DNA of 64,000 bases from Allomyces macrogynus ATCC 38327 (Eukaryota; Blastocladiomycota; Blastocladiomycetes; Blastocladiales; Blastocladiaceae), in the NCBI GenBank assembly GCA_000151295.1, contig GG745352.1, positions 664,658 through 728,657 on the forward strand, given 5' to 3'. Made by a program: the position numbers and the translations under genes. The notes beneath the pieces were generated by a model. It ran no database searches and had not been told where the DNA came from. It saw only the letters and a program-made list of their open reading frames with translations. Below are positions 52,079 through 62,909 of this stretch, piece after piece (position 1 is the first letter of the stretch; every line of letters begins with the position of its first letter).

Positions 52079-53893
52079 ATGGCGACTCCACCCGGCCACC
52101 CACCACCACCATCCATTGCGAGTACGCGTCCAGCAAGCGCCCTTGGCACCATGGCGACCCCCTCGGCTGTCGCCGAGCCCGCCTCGTTGCCGCGCCCACG
52201 CCCGCGCTCAGCAACGCCCGCACCCTCGCACCGTTTGACCGTCTTGACGGCCGATACGAGCCGTCGCGTGCCCACGTCAACGGTCGACCCGGACTTGACC
52301 GTCGTGCCGCTCGACCTGGTCCCGCCACATGCGCCGCTGTCGCCGACTCGCTCCATCCGCAAGCCCTCTGGCGTCCCGTCCTCGATCGCAGGGCCCGCCG
52401 CGATTGCCGCTGCTAATGACCCGGCCGCACCGCAAGCGCCCGTGCGCACGTCGTGGTTCCGCCCGCCGTCATCCATTTTTCGCAACTCGGTCGTGGTCGC
52501 AGACAAGGCGCGAGCGAACGCGGTCCCCAACTCGGTGGGACCCGCAACGGCCGCCTCCACAACGCAACGCGGGCACCACACGGTCGTGACTGATGATCCA
52601 GCACACCGCCCGCGAATGCACTCTCGCGGATCGCAGTGGCGGTCGCGGTGCATTCTCTTGTTTGTCGCCTACCTGCGCGTCGCCGTGTTCTTGGGCCTCT
52701 TTATTGCGCTCATTCTCGTCGTCTACTACAAGTACAATGGCGAGCCTGTCGCCTACTCGGACCTGCACTTCCCCTGGCAAATCCACCCGCTCGACCGTGG
52801 TCTGGTCCCGCTCGACCCGGCGTTCCCGCTCAATAATACGGGGACGCTCGCGATTGCTGACCTGCACTCGCACTCGACCAAGTCGGACGGCCGCTTGACG
52901 CCGCGACAATTGCTCGAGTACGCGCTCGCGCAGGGCTACAACGCGATTGCTGTCACCGACCACAACTCGATAACCGGTGGGCTCGAGGCCGAGCAACTCG
53001 CGCTGACCGACGCGCAATTCAAGGACCGTTTGCTCGTGATCCCGGGCGTCGAGTATACGTGCTGCCGGATCCACTTGTCGCTGCTCGGCATCAACACGAC
53101 CATTTCTCCACCGCGCGCGTCGCCGACCGACGACGAGCTGCGCGCCGTCATCAACCAGACGCACTCGCTCGGCGGACTCGTGATTGTCAACCACGTGCCC
53201 TGGTCAACGCAGCTTGCCGATGGGTACCCGAACACGCCGCGCCTCCCGAACCACCCGACACGCATGCAGCTGATCGAGTGGGGCGTCGACGGGTTCGAAA
53301 TCATCAACCAGAACACTTACGACGTGCCGTCCGTGCAACTCGCCGCACAGACCAAGCTCCTGCAAGTCGCCGGGTCCGACACGCACTTCCCCGGCCCGGC
53401 CTACGCGTGGAACCTAATTGATGTGTCCGGATTCGACGCGAACGGCACAACCCTCCCCACCCCCACCCCCGATGCGGCACGCACCGACGGCAAACTGTCG
53501 CCGCGCATCACGAAACCCGCGGTTCTCGCTGCCTTACGCGCGCGCCGCAACACGATCCTGTTCGATGCGGCAGGCACGCTCGACCGCGCGCCGGACTTGC
53601 CCGAGAACCCGACCTACCAGTTTCTCGCGCCGTTGCTCGCGCTCGGCGAAGCACTGCAGTCGTTCTACTCGCACAAGCGCGGTCAGTACGCGTTTGTGCA
53701 CGGCGAATGGTGCCAGCCCGAGTCGGTTTCCACCAATTCAGCACAGATTGCGGCCGCCGCGTTCTGGGTCGCGATCCTAGTCCCGTCGTGGATCGGGTTA
53801 CGTGCGGCTGCGGAGAGCGCGCGGCAGAGGTGGGTCGATTGGCGGTTTGCCGTGCACGGGTGGCAGGATCAGAGTCGGCCACTGGTCGTGTAA
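52079..53893 (+). CDS. Membrane-anchored PHP-domain metallophosphoesterase
   Basis: A 604-residue single-exon protein from ATG 52079. Residues 1-185 are Pro/Ala/Ser-rich and disordered. A strong TM helix lies at about 188-218 (LLFVAYLRVAVFLGLFIALILVV). The PHP domain follows: DLHSHSTKSDG (metal ligands H-x-H and D, about 262-271), AVTDHNSITGG (about 290), VIPGVEYTCC (about 320), IVNHVPWS (about 370) and AGSDTHFPGPAYAWN (about 430). All four metal-binding motifs are present, so hydrolase activity is plausible, on a phosphoester or similar bond. A second hydrophobic helix near 559-578 suggests the domain sits in a loop between two membrane anchors, probably on the lumenal or outer side. Substrate unknown. 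Confidence 0.85.
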   Translation: MATPPGHPPPPSIASTRPASALGTMATPSAVAEPASLPRPRPRSATPAPSHRLTVLTADTSRRVPTSTVDPDLTVVPLDLVPPHAPLSPTRSIRKPSGVPSSIAGPAAIAAANDPAAPQAPVRTSWFRPPSSIFRNSVVVADKARANAVPNSVGPATAASTTQRGHHTVVTDDPAHRPRMHSRGSQWRSRCILLFVAYLRVAVFLGLFIALILVVYYKYNGEPVAYSDLHFPWQIHPLDRGLVPLDPAFPLNNTGTLAIADLHSHSTKSDGRLTPRQLLEYALAQGYNAIAVTDHNSITGGLEAEQLALTDAQFKDRLLVIPGVEYTCCRIHLSLLGINTTISPPRASPTDDELRAVINQTHSLGGLVIVNHVPWSTQLADGYPNTPRLPNHPTRMQLIEWGVDGFEIINQNTYDVPSVQLAAQTKLLQVAGSDTHFPGPAYAWNLIDVSGFDANGTTLPTPTPDAARTDGKLSPRITKPAVLAALRARRNTILFDAAGTLDRAPDLPENPTYQFLAPLLALGEALQSFYSHKRGQYAFVHGEWCQPESVSTNSAQIAAAAFWVAILVPSWIGLRAAAESARQRWVDWRFAVHGWQDQSRPLVV

Positions 53894-54184
53894 GGAGAGA
53901 GGGATGGATCCCGTATCTGGGCCGGGATGTGGACGGCGCGCGGTATTGTGCGCGAGTGGGATCCGTTTTGGACAGACGAGTTTGTTTGTTGGCTGGGCGA
54001 GCGGGGGCGGGTTCCCCAGCTGCCCTAGCTGGTCTTGGTTTGATTTGTGTACTTCGTGTCGGCCTCTGATTCTGTGTTGCGTGTGTCGAGCTGTGCTTTT
54101 CTGTCGCTCTCCCTCGCCCCCCCCCCCGCCCCCGCGGTCCTTTGTACAGTACCTGCAATTTATTTATCGTCGCTGTGCTGGATT
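53894..54184. other. Intergenic region
   Basis: Downstream of the PHP gene. Contains a short C-run near 54117-54128 and no gene. Confidence 0.4.
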
Positions 54185-54826
54185 TTACCGCCCGTTGTGC
54201 GTGGAGGGACGGTGGAGGGAAACTTCAACGAGAACCATGCGATGAAAACCAAATCGACTGCTGCTCATCGTTGCACGTGTCGGCATCAGGATGGCGATGC
54301 TTTCGCTGCATGGGATTTCGCGCGCACACGACTTCGGGTCGTTAAAGGCTGGTGCCGTAATCACTGTCGCAAGATATTGAAGCAAGGAGGTGCAATTGGG
54401 CGGAACCACGAATTCTTCGACATTATCCTCGACAACAAACCGTCGAATCGCTGCCGGCAGCATGGGTAAAAAAAGACCACAAACGCGACATGGTCATTTC
54501 TTCGGGGCCATACTTTCGGCGCGTCAAAAACTCACGGTTGTGATTACGCGGCAGCATGACCAAGAACCACTGCGTCGGGCCACTCGAGGGCGTTTCCTCG
54601 GTCGCCGAGTTGCCCAGGCGCACAAAGAGAAAGTTGCGGCAGCCCCCACAAAACGCAGTTTCCGTGGCTTGAAGACGGAGGCCATTCGGATCACAACGCG
54701 CAGGCACGACACGTAAAAGGCCGGAGCAGCTAGAGCCAGAAGCATCAGCGCGCCGCCCTGCGAGGAACGGTGAGTCCACTTGGCGATTTGGGCCAGAATC
54801 AAGGTTGGCAGCTGGTCGAGTCGCAT
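54185..54826 (-). pseudogene. F-box-like/LRR subfamily I, N-terminal fragment
   Basis: From ATG 54826 the minus strand reads MRLDQLPTLILAQIAKWTHR and MLLALAAPAFYVSCLRVVIR, the F-box-like start. In the next frame it reads QWFLVMLPRNHNREFL and MSRLWSFF, and then RRFVVEDNVEEFVVPPNCTSLLQYL up to about 54185. At least two frameshifts occur and all LRRs are missing. It lies head-on in the same orientation behind the fragment at 55234-56375, which lacks an N-terminus. Confidence 0.72.
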
Positions 54827-55233
54827 TCGCGGCGGAGCCGCAGCAGAGGATAGTTACTGTCGCTCTTGATCGATTTATTTTCCGGACAAGTCGGCGTCGC
54901 GCAGGGCTAGAGGTGTTGACGACAGCGCGTCGACGACGGCGCGTTGTGATGGAGCTATTTCGCTCCTATCGACCCACAGTTCTCAACCAACAGCGGACGC
55001 ATGATCTGTTCCACCGCCCGACACGCCAGCAATGTTTTGAAAGCGTGAGCGCCCAGTCTGTTCGTCCAACCAGCGCCTCTGAGAAGTCCGATGATCATTA
55101 TTTTCGTTTGGTTTGGCTCGCAAAATGTTCGAGTGGGACCATCCTTGCAGAAGTGGACGCAAACCAGAGAAAAACTTCTCCCCCCACTGGCGACAGAGTA
55201 CTGCGCCTTCCTGCCCACCTGCATCTTTTGGCC

Positions 55234-56375
55234 TCACGCTCGGGGTGAGTGCGGCCACTTCAGCAGCGCATTCGCGACTGCCACCTCAGGAGCCGAAGTC
55301 ATGTCGAGATAGCGGAGCGACCGCGGAAAGACTTGCGCCATCCATTGAAACGAGACAGCGTCCAGCGTGTCGAGAAAGCTGTGCTGCAAATCGAGCTGCC
55401 GTAAATGCGCTGGGGGCGTGGAGAGGCCATCAGTCAAATCGTTCCTGCGCAAGTCGAGGGACTTGATCGAAAGAGGCCATTCAACGTCGGCTAGATCTGC
55501 ATCCTGGAGGTCGCATCCATCAAGACAAAGGGATTCGAGACGCGGTGGCAAGTGAGACACGAGCATCTGCAGAGTCGATGTGCGTCCAAGCTCCCAAACG
55601 TTCAATGTTAAATGTGTCAAGGATCCTGGCATGCGTGAAGCGATCATCAGAAGATATTGCGCTCTACCCATGCACTGAAGCTCGAGAGAAAAATGTATTG
55701 GGTCGATTGAAGTGGGAGTTGCTTGCTCTTGGCGATTGTCATCACGGGCAAGCACACCAACACACTGTCGTTCGCCAGCGGGAGCCGTGTGATCAAGAGC
55801 ATATTTCCGAGCGCATTGCAACAACTCTTCGGGAGTGGCTATGTCAAGCCGAAGCGACCCAACCGGCGTGGGCAAGTGCGACTCGATCACCGCCCAGTCT
55901 GAGACAACATTGCGCGTAACCGCAAACGAGAGGTCCAAAAGAAACAGGCCCAACCGAGGGAATGCGCGACACACGGGCGTTAGTTCGGACGAAACACGCC
56001 CAGCAAACGTAAACGATGACAGTGATGTGAGCCGCTCAATTAGACGAGCAAGAGCCTGCAACACTGGCGGCGTGAACCATGTGCAACGCTCCACCACCAA
56101 AGTCGTGATGTTCGTTGGTAACCGCGAGAACAGCCGCAGCGCGGAGGGAGAGTACAATCAGTGACACGTGCGTTGATGGAATAACGCCTAATCTGCTCAA
56201 GAGGCACGCATAACAGTCTCCACTTGGTCGACACTCTCTCCACGCCTCCAGAAAGCAGCTCGCGATCGTGATTGCGCGCGGGCGTGCCAAAGTACCCCTG
56301 GACCGGCTCGTTGCGACACGTTTTGGCCGACCCCAAAAGTACACAGGTTTGCGAAGGCACATTTCGTCGACTCAC
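55234..56375 (-). pseudogene. F-box-like/LRR subfamily I, copy lacking its N-terminus
   Basis: The minus strand from 56375 gives NEPVQGYFGTPARNHDREL and KWRLLCVPLEQIRRYSINA with TLPPRCGCS, the subfamily central block. After a frame change near 56157 there is a 307-codon open LRR frame: LRLFSRLPTNITTLVVERC, LSSFTFAGRVSS, LTHLTLNVWEL, LESLCLDGCDL, IKSLDLRRNDL, LRQLDLQHSFL, LRYLDMTSAPE. The F-box-like start is absent upstream, where a GAC repeat and then the NOT4 3' region begin. The open part could still be expressed, but the gene is incomplete. Confidence 0.7.
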
Positions 56376-56401
56376 ACGGTCTCACGACGAAGACAGGCCT
56401 G

Positions 56402-56433
<32 letters not shown>
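56402..56433. repeat. (GAC)n trinucleotide microsatellite
   Basis: About ten perfect gac units in a row between an LRR fragment and the 3' end of NOT4. Confidence 0.9.
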
Positions 56434-56715
56434 AAACCAACTTTTGATGAAGCCATCGGCAGACAGCCACCCGGTGGAGAAGAAAGGGGAGGGTGAGGGG
56501 GAACTGAAAGGAGAAGCCGCTCCGTGCACCGCGACCGACACGGTCCGGTCCGCCGCGACGTCCTCGCGGATTGAGCATGGCCCGCACGCACGCGCGCACG
56601 CACACCGCCAACGAAATGGAAGAGAAAGGAGGGGGAATCGCCACGCCCAAATCAAGAACCAACCAAACGAGAACAAAATCAAAGCCCAACCAACCTGCTT
56701 GCGACACTCGCGCGC

Positions 56716-59700
56716 TCACATCAACCCGGCCTGCCGGTTCCGCGTCATGACCCTGCGCAACTCCTGCTCCCACATCGCCGTCTCGCGCTTGGCCGCATCC
56801 ACCTGCGCCTCGAGTGCCGCCAAATCCGCCGCGCTCATCACGAGATTCTCCCCGCTTCCACTTGGCCCAGCGAGCGCCGCCATCAACCCGTTCCCGGCCT
56901 CGCGCAACGCCACCGTCAGTTTTTGCGTGTCGCGCTGGAGCAGGGCCTGGAGGTCGGACAGGACTTCGTCGTCAGCGCCCGAGAGGAGCGGGATCAGCGA
57001 GGTCAGCGTGCGCGACGACGACGTGATCGCGCCCGAGTCGCCCAACAGGCCAGATAGGGCACGCACGATCCCGGTCCAGTCGGGCGAGTCGAGATCGGCG
57101 GTAAACGTGACAGACGCGCCGGACACGTCCACCGTGGACGAGGACGACGAGGCTGCGGCTGCTGATGCAGCTGCCGCGGCGGCCGCCGCAGCCTTTCTCC
57201 GCTTCTTTTTCCGCCGCGCGGCGGACGAGGTAGCGGCAGCAGTCGGCGTCGTGCTCGTGGGCGGCGTCGTGGGAGGGGGAGCGCTGGATTCGTCTTCGGC
57301 AGCAATCGAGTCGGGTTCAGCGGGGGCCGAGGTCTCGGCAAGGGATGGTGACGACGCGGCCGAGGCCGGCACGTCATCGAGCGACTCGGTGACGCCAGAC
57401 GGTGCAGCAGACAGCGGGGAGGGCGATCGGTTGAGATTAAGCGCAAATCCGGGCGGAGCGGCGAAGGGAGGTGCGGCACGTGGTTGGGGTGGCGGTGGTT
57501 CGGGGAATGAGAAGGATGGGTTGGGAATGGCGTGGAGTAGGGGAACAGACGGTTGCGACGAGGCCGGTCGGTGCTCGTCCGGCACACGTGGTGGTGGAAG
57601 CGGCGACGAAGGGTTCGCGGTACTCGTGGCACGCGGCGACGGTGACGGATCACGGCTCATTGCGCACGATCCAGTGCCAACCGAGCTCTCAGCGCCTGCT
57701 GTTGTTGCTGTTGCTGCAGGTACTGCAACTGGTGCTGCGGAGGATGCATGGCTTGCGGTGATGGCGGTGTCGCCGTCGCGCGCAGAAGATCCTAGGTCGC
57801 CACCAACGTCAGCTGCGGCACTCCCTGGCAGTGGATCAAAGGAGCGGTGACGGGTACTTGCCGTGACCCCGTGGTGCTTGGGCCCAAACCCGGGCGGCGG
57901 ACCCGCCATGGGCGGCGTCGACGTAGGCGCGGGTGCGGGCGGCGGCGTCATCCGTGCCGGCAGCGCCTTGCCCGCGAGCGACTCTTGCAGCCGTTGCAGC
58001 ATCGTAGGCGTCGCGCCGCGCGGTGTCGCGGTCGAGGCGGCGGTAGAGGATGTCGGCGGGCGTTGCGGGAGAGGCTGGTGGTAGTCCATGCGCACCGACA
58101 TGATGGCCGGGTCGTGGAAGGGGAGGCCGGCGACTAGAGGTGCAAACGATGCCGGGTCACGTCCGGCTACGACGCAACCGGGGAAAACATGGAAACGTAC
58201 CACCGGCCGGATTCGGCGCGGGCGACCGCGACCGCATCAGCAAATCGGCATGCAGCGACGGGTGCATCGCCTGCTGCTGCTGCATTTGCGACGGCATCGG
58301 CCCCTGCTGTTGCGCCTGCCCGCGCATCAACATCTGCTTGAACACGTCAGCCACTGCGGGCATCTGCTGTTGCTGCGGTGGAGGCGACGGTGTATGCAAT
58401 CCACCTGTGCGCCCGACATGTCCATTCAACAGCGCGACGAGACTCGCGTGCCGCGACATCGGCGCCGCCGCCGGCGCGATGGGTACAGCCGCCTGGTGCG
58501 GCGCGACCTTGGGCGCGCGCTCGTTCCGCCCACCGGGTGCAGCAAGCACCGTGCGATCCTCCATGATATCGTGCATCAAATCGCCCGTATCCAGCGGGCG
58601 GAACGGGCCCGCGTAGACGTCCGGGTCGGTCGGCCGCGCCATCGCATTCAGCAAAACGAGCGCCGACGCTAGCATCCACGGCGTGGCCACCGCCGGCTGA
58701 ATCGCGGCTGTCGGCGTCCCCATACCACCAGCGTACGCGACGGCAGGTACGCGATCCGGCGGCGTCGCGAGGATGTACGCGCCGAGATCGAGCGGCGGGA
58801 GCGGCACGTCCGGGCTCGGCGGCCGCGTCGCGTGCGACGACGACGGCGTCGATTCCGGTGGCGTCTCGTCCTCGTCGACAGCAAGCTGCTGCTCCTGTGC
58901 GCGTTGTCGCTCGAGTGCGAGCACACGTGCCAGCTGCTGCTTGCGCGTCTCCGGCTGCGGCTCCTCGTACTCAACGACCGGCGGCTTTTCGGGTTTCGGC
59001 AGCTTGATGCGCGGCGGGGGCGGTGTCGCTGGTGCAGGGGGTGGAGTCGACGCAGTGGATGAGGGAGATACAGCAGTATCGGCCGTCAAGTGGGCCGGGA
59101 CCGACGGCTTCCTCTGCACGGTCCTCGCCGAGACAGGTTTCGGTTCCGGCGGTTTGGCGGCGGCCGCCGATAGGTCGGGGAAGAGCCGGTGCGAGAGGAT
59201 CGGCGAGACGCCGTTGGTTGGGGTGATCGGCCTTGGCGCGTCCGGTTTTCTTGCCGCCCTTTATACAACACCGTCGTGAGTCGCAATCATCGAGTTAAAA
59301 ATGTAGATCGAAAGGGCAGAAACGCACCAATTGACGGTCGGTGGTAGTACCGCGCCGCCGCCTGTTGCCGGCGATCGAGTCCGTTCTGGTGGAGCCGGAG
59401 ACGGTCGATGGACAGGTGCAGACATAGGCGGCTGGGCGTCGGCAGCGTCTGGTGGCGCCGACAACGCTCCGCGCCCGCTTCCCGCAGCGGTGGCCGGTTT
59501 TCGCCCACGCGGTCCAAAGTAGCGCGGCGGTCCGCCGGTTCCCGTCTTGACACTGGCAACAAAAACGAACGCGAAAATCAGTCTCTCGCTCATTCATGCG
59601 CTCGTGAGCACCCAAACACACGTACGTCGGCACCGTCGCCGGATCGGCGCTCTCCGTGACCTCGTGAAGGAAGCCGCATCCGACGGTCCCGCACTGCCTG

Positions 59701-60528
59701 CCCACGAGCCACGCGGGGCAGTACTTGTTGGTCCCAAACGTGGCGTGCAGGACGCGGTTCTCAATCACGCTGCCCTCGACATACTGGATCGCGCACGCGG
59801 CCTCAAAGGGGGACGCAAACGTGACGTGCACGCCAATCTGGTTCTCGCCCGTCTTGCCGCCAATCGTTTGCGGCGGGCGCCGCGTGATCGAGAGCTTGAG
59901 AATGCGGCCAAACTGGCCAAAGTACCCGTCCGACCGCAGCAGCTAATTGAGCGGATCGGCCGTGAGCGACGCGGGATCGAGCAGTGATGTGGAAAACGGA
60001 CCGACCTGGAGCCAAAAAAACGTACGTCTTCGTTGGCGTACTTTGGCGGCAGGCCTGTCACGTAGACGAGCGACCTCTGGTAGACCTTGGAGTCCTTGAG
60101 GTGCGACCGGTCCACGTCAAGCCCGAGTAATGAGGACGACCCGCCCTTGGTGCGCTTTGCCCGGCGCTTGCGGTCGGCATTCAGTTTGGCGAGCTCGTCG
60201 GGCGGGACGGGGCGGAACTGCACGCCGTCGTCGTCAAACTGGCGGCGGCACGCAGGGCACAGCTGGTTGTGGTCCTCGCGAATGTGGTTCCAGCAAAATC
60301 GACAAATCTATTGCGTGCAGACAATAGACGGTCAGGTTGAGGACGAGAAGAGGGCCGTTGAGCATCATTTGCAAGGCCGAAAATCCAGAAAGGAAGCGGT
60401 GGGCGTGCAGAGGGTGCAAGCGAGAGAGCGAGCCGCACCTGGTATCCGCACGGGCACGGGAAAAAGTACTTGTCGACGGGCGCAATCTCCTCGCAGCAGA
60501 GCGGGCAGGAAAGCTCGTCGTCCTCCAT
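56716..60528 (-). CDS. NOT4: NOT4/CNOT4 RING-type E3 ubiquitin ligase of the CCR4-NOT complex
   Basis: Six minus-strand exons. Exon 1 (60528-60439) starts MEDDELSCPLCCEEIAPVDKY, and exon 2 (60307-60026) completes the C4C4 RING (CRFCWNHIREDHNQLCPACRR). The RRM follows (SLVYVTGLPPKYANED, then exon 3 from 59942 with GYFGQFGRILKLSITRR, GVHVTFASPFEAACAIQYV, RVLHATFGTNKYC). Next is a C3H finger (CPAWLVGRQCGTVGCGFLH). Exon 4 starts near 59545 (VKTGTGGPPRYFGPRG), exon 5 is about 59262-58201 and exon 6 about 58134-56716. The last two are Pro/Ser/Gln-rich and disordered, with a poly-Ala run and a C-terminal coiled coil (LEAQVDAAKRETAMWEQEL). NOT4 ubiquitinates stalled ribosomes and joins mRNA decay. 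Confidence 0.93.
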
Positions 60529-61104
60529 GGTGTTGGCGCGTCGACGGGGCGGCTCGAGCTCGAGCAAAGGATAGAGGCCAGCTGCAAAGCAGGCAGGGCC
60601 AAGGCGCGATCGCGGAAAATAGCGGGCAGCAGCGGGACACGCGTGTGGAGAGCGTGTAGGAGCGGCACGGGCGCGTCGTGGGGCCGTCGTTGCGAGGAGT
60701 GCTGAAGTGCGCGCGCGAGATGGTCGTCGTGGTGATGGCTGGACGTCGTTCAGCTTGGCGGTGGTGGTTCTGGTGGTTGGTGGTGCTCGGTGTCGCAGGA
60801 GCAATAAGGAGCAAAATGAGCCTCGGACAAAGTGCCTTCCAAAACGGGAAACGGGCGTGGGCGCGAAGGACGGCCGACTTGTCAGGTGACCGCCTGCCAT
60901 TTCCATCGGCCGAGCCTTACTGTGCGACCTCCACGTCTCACACTGTCTCACCGCAAGACAGAAAGCTCTGCCGCCTGCGCCACTGACATGCCTGCAGCTG
61001 CTCCACCGCGCTCCACTCGCTCCACCACCCTATGCAGTCGTCGACGAGGACATAGCCTCACCCCTCTCCCGAGAACGAGGAACCACACAGAAACCTGAGG
61101 CATC
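60529..61104. promoter_or_regulatory. Divergent intergenic region between NOT4 and an LRR gene
   Basis: About 575 bp separating two start codons on opposite strands, so it should hold both promoters. No TATA box or other motif is obvious. The left half is GC-rich; the right half is C/A-rich before the ATG at 61105. Confidence 0.45.
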
Positions 61105-62601
61105 ATGACCAGAAACGACGCAACCACGCCGCCCCACGCGCCAGAGCTCATCAGCTTGCCCCACGACCTGTTGATCCTCATTGCCAAGCGCGTTCTGAAC
61201 AATGACCCTGACGGCAGCCGTCTCTCGCTTCTTTGCCTGGCGCTTGCCGCCCCGGCGCTCTACGCGCCATGCCTCTACGCCGCGATTCGCAACGGACCCG
61301 TCAACAACAAGACGACCCTGGAGTTTGCTGCGCCTGGCCTGGTCTGCACGCCACGATTGGAATCACTCGGTCGCCTCGTTGCCGTCCAGGATCTAGTCAC
61401 CCAGCACGTCGAATGGTACCTGACCCTATTTCCACGCGACGAGAACCGCAATTCGTTGCCTCTTGTCGAAAAGGAGCCTGCCAGCCGGAAATGGACGTTG
61501 TTACACGTGCCAGTTCGCCAGCTCCGCCGGTTTACGATATGTATTGATCCCATGAGCACATTGATCCCACCACATTGCCAACGGCTCACGCTGGTGGGCA
61601 AGCTCTCATGGGATCACGTAAAAAACTTGCCCGACTCGCTCAAGAAGCTGCTGGTGATGAATTGTGTCTTGCCCAACGAGAACAAGATTTCCGAGGTGTT
61701 TGCTCATTTCCCGCGCCATCTCACCACGCTCGTCATGCTTGAAGCCTTCCCTGCAGATGCGGGCCAAGTGCTCAACTTCTTTGTCAATGCGCTGCCCACA
61801 ACGTTGACGACGGTCTCAATTGTTGCCAACGAGTTTCACTCGTTTGAAATCTACGCGATTGCGCGCCTTGTGTCCCAGCTCCCGTCACTCAAGTCGTTTT
61901 TGCTTCAAGGGCGGAAAATCATGGATCTCGAAACGCTTGTTGCTGAGCTCCCGCGCACTGGTCTCAAACAACTCATTCTGCGTGCGCAAAAGCTCGTCGA
62001 CCTCAACGACGAAGTGGCCGGAATGTTTGGCGCGGGCGGCATGTTTACTGGGGTTGGTGGTCTAGGTATGGAGGTGGACGAAGAAGAAGAGGAAGGGGGC
62101 GTGAGTCTGCTGGCCTGCGTCGCTGAAAAGTTGCCGAGCTCTGTCGAGTACCTCGAGTTGATGTTGCCCTACGACAACAAGGCGACCGAGTTTACGGCCA
62201 AAGTGCCCTTGGCCACGCGGCAACTCGTCCTTTTCGTCACCAACTGGACGCCGGCTATGCTTGCCCAAGTGCCGATTGCGCCAACGGTCGAGCGCGTCGT
62301 TTTGCAGTCCAAGACTGCCGTGGATTTGAGTCTGTTTCTGCGCCGACTTCCTGTGTCGGTCAAGGATCTCGATTTGAGCGGGTTCCCGCTCAACAGCCTG
62401 GATGTTGTCATGTCGGTTGCCCAACATTTGCCGCCGTCGCTCGTGTGGCTCTCGCTCAAGAATTGCCGTCTCAACGCGGCCAATGTGGCCCGTTTCGCGG
62501 GTCTCTGGCCTGTGGGCTTGAATACATTGGACTTGCGTGGGAATGGGTTTGATACGCCTCCACCTGGCCTTCCGGCGGGGCTTCGTCCAATGCTCAGATA
62601 G
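61105..62601 (+). CDS. F-box-like/LRR protein, subfamily I (intact, short C-terminus)
   Basis: A 498-residue frame from ATG 61105. The F-box-like start is LISLPHDLLILIAKRVLNND with LALAAPALYAPCLYAAIRN. Central blocks are LGRLVAVQDL, WYLTLFPRDENRNSLP, WTLLHVPVRQLRRFTICI and IPPHCQRLTLVG. LRRs follow (LTTLVMLEAFP, LTTVSIVANEF, LKQLILRAQKL, VKDLDLSGFPL, LVWLSLKNCRL, LNTLDLRGNGF). A Gly-rich then acidic insert (EVDEEEEEGG) sits at the same place as the acidic loop of the 17068 gene. Compared with the 21496 gene it stops after the LNTLDLRGN repeat and lacks the last 70 residues (the ALLERMP...WRRM block), so it may be a 3'-truncated but still open copy. Confidence 0.78.
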   Translation: MTRNDATTPPHAPELISLPHDLLILIAKRVLNNDPDGSRLSLLCLALAAPALYAPCLYAAIRNGPVNNKTTLEFAAPGLVCTPRLESLGRLVAVQDLVTQHVEWYLTLFPRDENRNSLPLVEKEPASRKWTLLHVPVRQLRRFTICIDPMSTLIPPHCQRLTLVGKLSWDHVKNLPDSLKKLLVMNCVLPNENKISEVFAHFPRHLTTLVMLEAFPADAGQVLNFFVNALPTTLTTVSIVANEFHSFEIYAIARLVSQLPSLKSFLLQGRKIMDLETLVAELPRTGLKQLILRAQKLVDLNDEVAGMFGAGGMFTGVGGLGMEVDEEEEEGGVSLLACVAEKLPSSVEYLELMLPYDNKATEFTAKVPLATRQLVLFVTNWTPAMLAQVPIAPTVERVVLQSKTAVDLSLFLRRLPVSVKDLDLSGFPLNSLDVVMSVAQHLPPSLVWLSLKNCRLNAANVARFAGLWPVGLNTLDLRGNGFDTPPPGLPAGLRPMLR

Positions 62602-62909
62602 TTCTTTGCTTGGTTTGCCCATCTCTCTGTTGGATACATCTTTTTGGTTTCATTCGTTCTTTCGGTCTTTCAAATTTACCGTCGCGGAGGTCGAGGACGC
62701 ACTCATCAGTCATGTTTACGGATTTGCCCACGCAGCATTTCAAAATCGATGCACGTGCAAAGCACCACCATCCACTTCCAAGGAGTGATGGTCTCGCCTC
62801 AGTCGTCGCAATTCGCTCTGGCGGCCACACCAATTATTTGAACCAAAAGCAACGACGTTCTCTTGTTGCAGCTCACTTCAAGCATAGCAGCAATCCAGCA
62901 CGGACAATC

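Noticed and set aside
56444..57850. 468-codon plus-strand frame
   Set aside because: Antisense of the disordered NOT4 C-terminal exon; Ala/Ser/Gly composition only.
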